Origin: an uncultured Traorella sp.
GTDB taxonomy: Bacteria; Bacillota_I; Bacilli_A; Erysipelotrichales; Erysipelotrichaceae
Assembly (NCBI GenBank): GCA_945938205.1
Contig: CAMEUL010000047.1
Span: 1 to 8,943 of the forward strand
Length of the DNA: 8,943 nucleotides
Direction: 5' to 3'
Shown here: piece by piece, positions 6,055-8,943 of the stretch
Layout: every line of letters starts with the position of its first letter
Position numbering within the stretch: the first letter of the stretch is position 1
Translations under genes and position numbers: made by a program
Notes under the pieces: generated by a model
The model's input: only the letters and a program-made list of their open reading frames with translations
What the model was told of the DNA's origin: nothing
Database searches by the model: none

Positions 6055-7209
6055 ATGGAAGAAAAGCAGAATGCTATTGAGGTTAGAAATTTAAGTAAGG
6101 CATTTAAGGTTGCTTATGATAAACCTACTACATTAAAAGAGCATCTTGTGTCACTAGGAAAAAGAAATCAAGTTGAGCGAAGAACTGTTTTAGAGAATAT
6201 AAACTTAGATATAAAAAAGGGTGAAACAGTTGCGTTGATTGGAACAAACGGAAGTGGTAAATCGACCCTTTTGAAACTAATGACAAAGATTCTTTATCCC
6301 ACAAAGGGAACATTAAAGACATATGGCAAAGTAACATCCTTATTAGAATTAGGTGCAGGTTTTCACCCGGATTTTACTGGAAGAGAAAATATATATTTTA
6401 ATGCATCTATTTTTGGATTGACTAGAGATGAAATAGATAATCGAATTGGCGACATTATAGAATTTTCTGAATTAGAAGAATTTATTGATAATCCAATTAG
6501 AACCTATTCTTCTGGAATGTATATGAGACTTGCTTTTTCAATTGCAATTAATGTCGATGCTGATATCTTACTGATTGATGAAATTCTTGCAGTCGGAGAT
6601 CAACATTTTAATGATAAATGTTATAAAAAATTGAGAGAGTTAAGAGATAGTGATAAAACTATTGTCATTGTTTCTCATAGTTTAGATGCTGTAAAAGATT
6701 TATGTAGAAGAGCTATTTGGATCTATAAAGGCCATGTTCAGTTGGATGGTGACCCAAACTATGTTATTAATGAGTATTTAAATCAAATTGCATTAGATCA
6801 TAAAGAAACGAGAAAGAAGCAAGAAAAAGAAGGAAACAGAAAGAATAGAGGCATTGTTTTTATTGATGGTCCTAATTCTTTTACTCATTTTACACCAACA
6901 AAGAATCATTTTGTAATTCGAGGATGGTCATTGTGCGATTATGAAGATGCTGAACTCCGTATTTTTGTTGATGAAACACAGATTCTTGATTATATCAAAA
7001 TTTCAAGACCAGATGTAATTGAAGCTTATATTCAGGAATTTGCAGGATTTATTGAAAATGATGATGTAGGATATGAATGCTCATTTGATATATCAACTTT
7101 AAGTTTTGGAGAGCATCATATTCGTGTTTTACTTTATGATTTAATAAATAACGTGGAAATCACAGATAAAGATGTTGTCTTCTACTATGATCCAGTGGAG
7201 GTAATTTAA
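6055..7209 (+). CDS. Polysaccharide ABC exporter ATPase, Wzt/RgpD/TagH-like, with C-terminal accessory domain
   Basis: A 384-residue protein. Residues 1-245 are an ABC ATPase: Walker A G63-T-N-G-S-G-K69-S-T, L-E-L-G-A-G-F-H-P-D-F-T-G-x-E-N (97-112), signature Y-S-S-G-M (151-155), Walker B I-L-L-I-D175-E176 and switch H208. The LELGAGF block marks the family that exports O-antigen, rhamnan and teichoic acid chains. A highly charged linker (248-265) leads to a beta-rich domain (266-384) with R-G-W291 (289-291), S-R318-P-D-V (317-321) and V-G-Y-E-C-S-F-D-I (338-346). In Wzt proteins such a C-terminal domain can bind the glycan chain and gate export; whether this one does is inference. It couples ATP hydrolysis at the inner membrane face to transport by the permease encoded next, whose ATG immediately follows this stop. 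AAGGAG at 6044-6049 is 5 bases from the ATG. ATPase preceding permease is the reverse of the rgpC-rgpD order. Confidence 0.92.
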   Translation: MEEKQNAIEVRNLSKAFKVAYDKPTTLKEHLVSLGKRNQVERRTVLENINLDIKKGETVALIGTNGSGKSTLLKLMTKILYPTKGTLKTYGKVTSLLELGAGFHPDFTGRENIYFNASIFGLTRDEIDNRIGDIIEFSELEEFIDNPIRTYSSGMYMRLAFSIAINVDADILLIDEILAVGDQHFNDKCYKKLRELRDSDKTIVIVSHSLDAVKDLCRRAIWIYKGHVQLDGDPNYVINEYLNQIALDHKETRKKQEKEGNRKNRGIVFIDGPNSFTHFTPTKNHFVIRGWSLCDYEDAELRIFVDETQILDYIKISRPDVIEAYIQEFAGFIENDDVGYECSFDISTLSFGEHHIRVLLYDLINNVEITDKDVVFYYDPVEVI

Positions 7210-7989
7210 ATGCAACTTTTTAAAGATTTGTATATGTATAGAGAATTATTAAAAACAAATATAAAGAAGGAAATCAGAGGAAAATACAAGGGATCAGCCT
7301 TAGGGATTTTGTGGTCTTTTATTAATCCATTACTACAGGTAGTCGTTTATGCGATTGTATTTCCTTATATTATGAGAGGATCTATGGATAACTTCTTGAT
7401 CTATCTTGTATGTGGGATAATTCCTTGGACTTTTTTTACTACTGTAATTGGGCAAGGATGTCAAACAATTCGTGCAAATGCCGGTATAGTAAAGAAAGTT
7501 TATTTTCCAAGAGAAATACTACCCATTTCTGTTGTGTTGAGTGGTTTAATTAACTTCTTAATTTCATGTGTAATCATTCTGCTATTTGTTTTTTTTGGTG
7601 GTTTAGGTATTAGTTGGCATCTTATCCTTCTACCAATTATTGCATTATTTCAGTCTTTGTTTTCTTTAGGATTAACTTTTATTTTAAGTGCTCTAAATAT
7701 CTATATTAAAGACACTGAATACATAGTTACTTTTATTCTAAATATGGCATTTTATGCTACACCAATTCTTTATGATACTAGTTTGTTTAAAGGCAATATA
7801 TTTTTTCAGATCATTTTTAAAATCAATCCAATGGCAACATTTATCAATGGTTATCGTGATATTTTTATGTTTCATCAATTACCAGATATGCAATGGATGA
7901 TGTTAACAGGCTTGTTTTGTGCTTTGTTAACTGTAATTGGATATTTAATTTTCAAAAGACTTGAAAAAGGATTTGCAGAAGAGATTTAG
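7210..7989 (+). CDS. Polysaccharide ABC exporter permease, Wzm/RgpC/TagG-like
   Basis: A 259-residue ABC-2-type membrane protein, the normal family length, with about six membrane segments (approximately 33-53, 62-82, 108-132, 137-163, 170-190 and 230-250). The N-terminal amphipathic stretch has K-E-I-R-G-K-Y-K-G-S-A-L-G-I-L-W (20-35), the conserved R-x-K-Y-x-x-S-x-L-G-x-x-W block ahead of helix 1. The N206-P-M-A-x-x-I-x-x-Y-R216 block between the last helices is equally typical. It forms the membrane channel through which a lipid-linked polysaccharide is extruded, powered by the ATPase encoded just upstream. The stop TAA of that gene abuts this ATG, and GGAGG at 7197-7201 lies inside the upstream gene, 8 bases away, so expression is tightly linked. 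The exported polymer cannot be identified from the permease itself. Confidence 0.92.
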   Translation: MQLFKDLYMYRELLKTNIKKEIRGKYKGSALGILWSFINPLLQVVVYAIVFPYIMRGSMDNFLIYLVCGIIPWTFFTTVIGQGCQTIRANAGIVKKVYFPREILPISVVLSGLINFLISCVIILLFVFFGGLGISWHLILLPIIALFQSLFSLGLTFILSALNIYIKDTEYIVTFILNMAFYATPILYDTSLFKGNIFFQIIFKINPMATFINGYRDIFMFHQLPDMQWMMLTGLFCALLTVIGYLIFKRLEKGFAEEI

Positions 7990-7997
7990 GAGAAATT

Positions 7998-8943
7998 ATG
8001 TCAATTCAATATTGTGTTGAAACAAAGAAGATTATTCATATTAAAGATAAGTATCTCTTAAAAATAGATGGATACTATTTTTCAAGCACTAACGAAGACA
8101 CTATTTTTCATTTATTGATCAACGAAAAACCTCATCAGTTTGAGGTGTTTTATTCTAAGTATGAGTCAAATTCTTTCTCCGATAATTATAGTTTCAGATT
8201 TAGAATTGAAGCAGAAGTCTTTGAAGAAATAGATTCTTTAGTATTAGATGCACAATATTTAAATGATAAACAAACTTTGCTCTATCTAGAAAAGAATGAA
8301 ATATCGTCAATAATTGATTCTAAAAGGTTAATATATACTATTGATAAAGTATTGAAAGATAACCAGCATATGATCATTCAAGGCTGGGTATTTTCTGTTA
8401 CAGGATCAATTCCTAAAATTAAAATATATGACAACGATAATAAGAATATAAATTTCAACATTCAAAAGAGTGAAAGATATGATTTATGTCATCAGAGATT
8501 GATATCTTATGATCAAATAGACTGTGGTTTTGAGATATCTTTTGATATTGAAAAAAAGAAATATTATAGAATAAGATTCTTGGATGTAGATGAATTTGTT
8601 GAGATTGAACTTATGGAAACTCATTATTTTGATTTTCTATCTTTAGTTAAAAAAATAATGAAAAAAATAGGATTTAACAAAGTGGTAAAGAAATTTTGCA
8701 AAACAGAAAACAAATTATCTCTTTATGAAACATGGAATTTGAATCAGAAAAGTTCGTATGAACTGGTTCAATTTGATTATGAACCTTTGATTAGTATCGT
8801 TGTTCCAACATTTAATACCCCTAAAAAATATTTGAGAGACATGATAGATTCAGTATTGAATCAAACTTATCGTAATGTTGAGCTATGTATTGCTGATGGC
8901 AGTAATGATTTATCTGTAATGGATGAAATACGTAAATACGCTG
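7998..8943 (+). CDS. Large multidomain family 2 glycosyltransferase, 3' end beyond window
   Basis: An open frame of 315 codons without a stop, cut by the right edge. AGGAG (7988-7992) overlaps the permease stop and lies 5 bases before the ATG. The first 260 or so residues are not a GT domain. Residues 18-75 look beta-rich (K-I-D-G25-Y-Y-F-S). Residues 123-205 carry I-Q-G-W130-V-F-S, R160-Y-D162 and C-G-F-E-I-S-F-D-I (176-184), the same motif order as the ATPase's C-terminal domain. A basic segment (about 218-236) and Y-E-T-W-N (246-250) precede the GT2 domain, which opens P-L-I-S-I-V-V-P-T-F-N-T-P (263-275) and continues V-L-N-Q-T-Y and C-I-A-D-G-S-N-D. The Y-x-x-W linker before a GT2 domain is common in large O-antigen and wall-polysaccharide transferases, often next to Wzm/Wzt genes. 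The catalytic metal site and any second GT domain are outside the window. Probable role: chain extension or terminal modification near the exporter. Confidence 0.85.
   Translation, partial: MSIQYCVETKKIIHIKDKYLLKIDGYYFSSTNEDTIFHLLINEKPHQFEVFYSKYESNSFSDNYSFRFRIEAEVFEEIDSLVLDAQYLNDKQTLLYLEKNEISSIIDSKRLIYTIDKVLKDNQHMIIQGWVFSVTGSIPKIKIYDNDNKNINFNIQKSERYDLCHQRLISYDQIDCGFEISFDIEKKKYYRIRFLDVDEFVEIELMETHYFDFLSLVKKIMKKIGFNKVVKKFCKTENKLSLYETWNLNQKSSYELVQFDYEPLISIVVPTFNTPKKYLRDMIDSVLNQTYRNVELCIADGSNDLSVMDEIRKYA

Noticed and set aside
6128..6337. Minus-strand open frame of 69 codons
   Set aside because: It is antisense to the Walker A region of the exporter ATPase and has no family resemblance.
6343..6366. 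ATPase Q-loop glutamine apparently replaced (L-E-L-G-A-G-F)
   Set aside because: The Wzt/RgpD/TagH family normally has this LELGAGF form, so it is a family marker and not a defect.
1..8943. CRISPR arrays, tRNA or rRNA genes, insertion sequences, riboswitches
   Set aside because: Reading through by eye I saw no regularly spaced repeats, tRNA cloverleaf, transposase motifs or terminal inverted repeats, and no intergenic gap is long enough for a typical riboswitch.

Overview
The window is AT-rich, densely packed and has consensus Shine-Dalgarno sites (GGAGG/AAGGAG) before nearly every gene, which points to a low-GC Gram-positive bacterium (Bacillota). Erysipelotrichia-like or streptococcus/lactococcus-like anaerobes are plausible, but the genus cannot be fixed from the sequence. 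Most of the window is part of a cell-surface polysaccharide locus that runs off the right edge.

Layout. (1) Bases 1-172, minus strand: the first 57 codons of a KefB/CPA2-type cation:proton antiporter, divergently transcribed. (2) 271-1110: a Cof-type HAD phosphatase, probably housekeeping and not part of the polysaccharide system. (3) 1191-3159: an LCP (LytR-CpsA-Psr) wall-polymer ligase followed by an Alg14/Alg13-like split glycosyltransferase pair (PssD/PssE type), ending in a small hairpin plus T-run. (4) 3232-5992: three family-2 glycosyltransferases in a tight run behind their own near-consensus promoter. (5) 6055-7989: a Wzt/RgpD/TagH-type ATPase with a C-terminal accessory domain and a Wzm/RgpC/TagG-type permease, behind a third promoter candidate. 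(6) 7998 to the end: a large glycosyltransferase, cut by the window edge, with about 260 residues ahead of its GT-A domain.

Model (inference): the PssD/PssE pair adds an early sugar to a lipid-linked primer made elsewhere. The family-2 transferases extend the chain in the cytoplasm, the ABC transporter exports the finished chain, and the LCP protein attaches it to peptidoglycan. No initiating sugar-phosphate transferase, Wzx flippase, Wzy polymerase or nucleotide-sugar synthesis gene lies in the window. With an ABC-2 exporter present, this resembles rhamnan or teichoic-acid-like wall polysaccharide export more than a Wzy-dependent capsule.

The most notable observation is that the C-terminal accessory domain of the ATPase and part of the N-terminal region of the downstream large glycosyltransferase share one motif pattern (GW, then R-x-D, then G-F/Y-E-x-S-F-D-I). 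This suggests a common beta-sandwich module in the exporter and in an enzyme encoded beside it.
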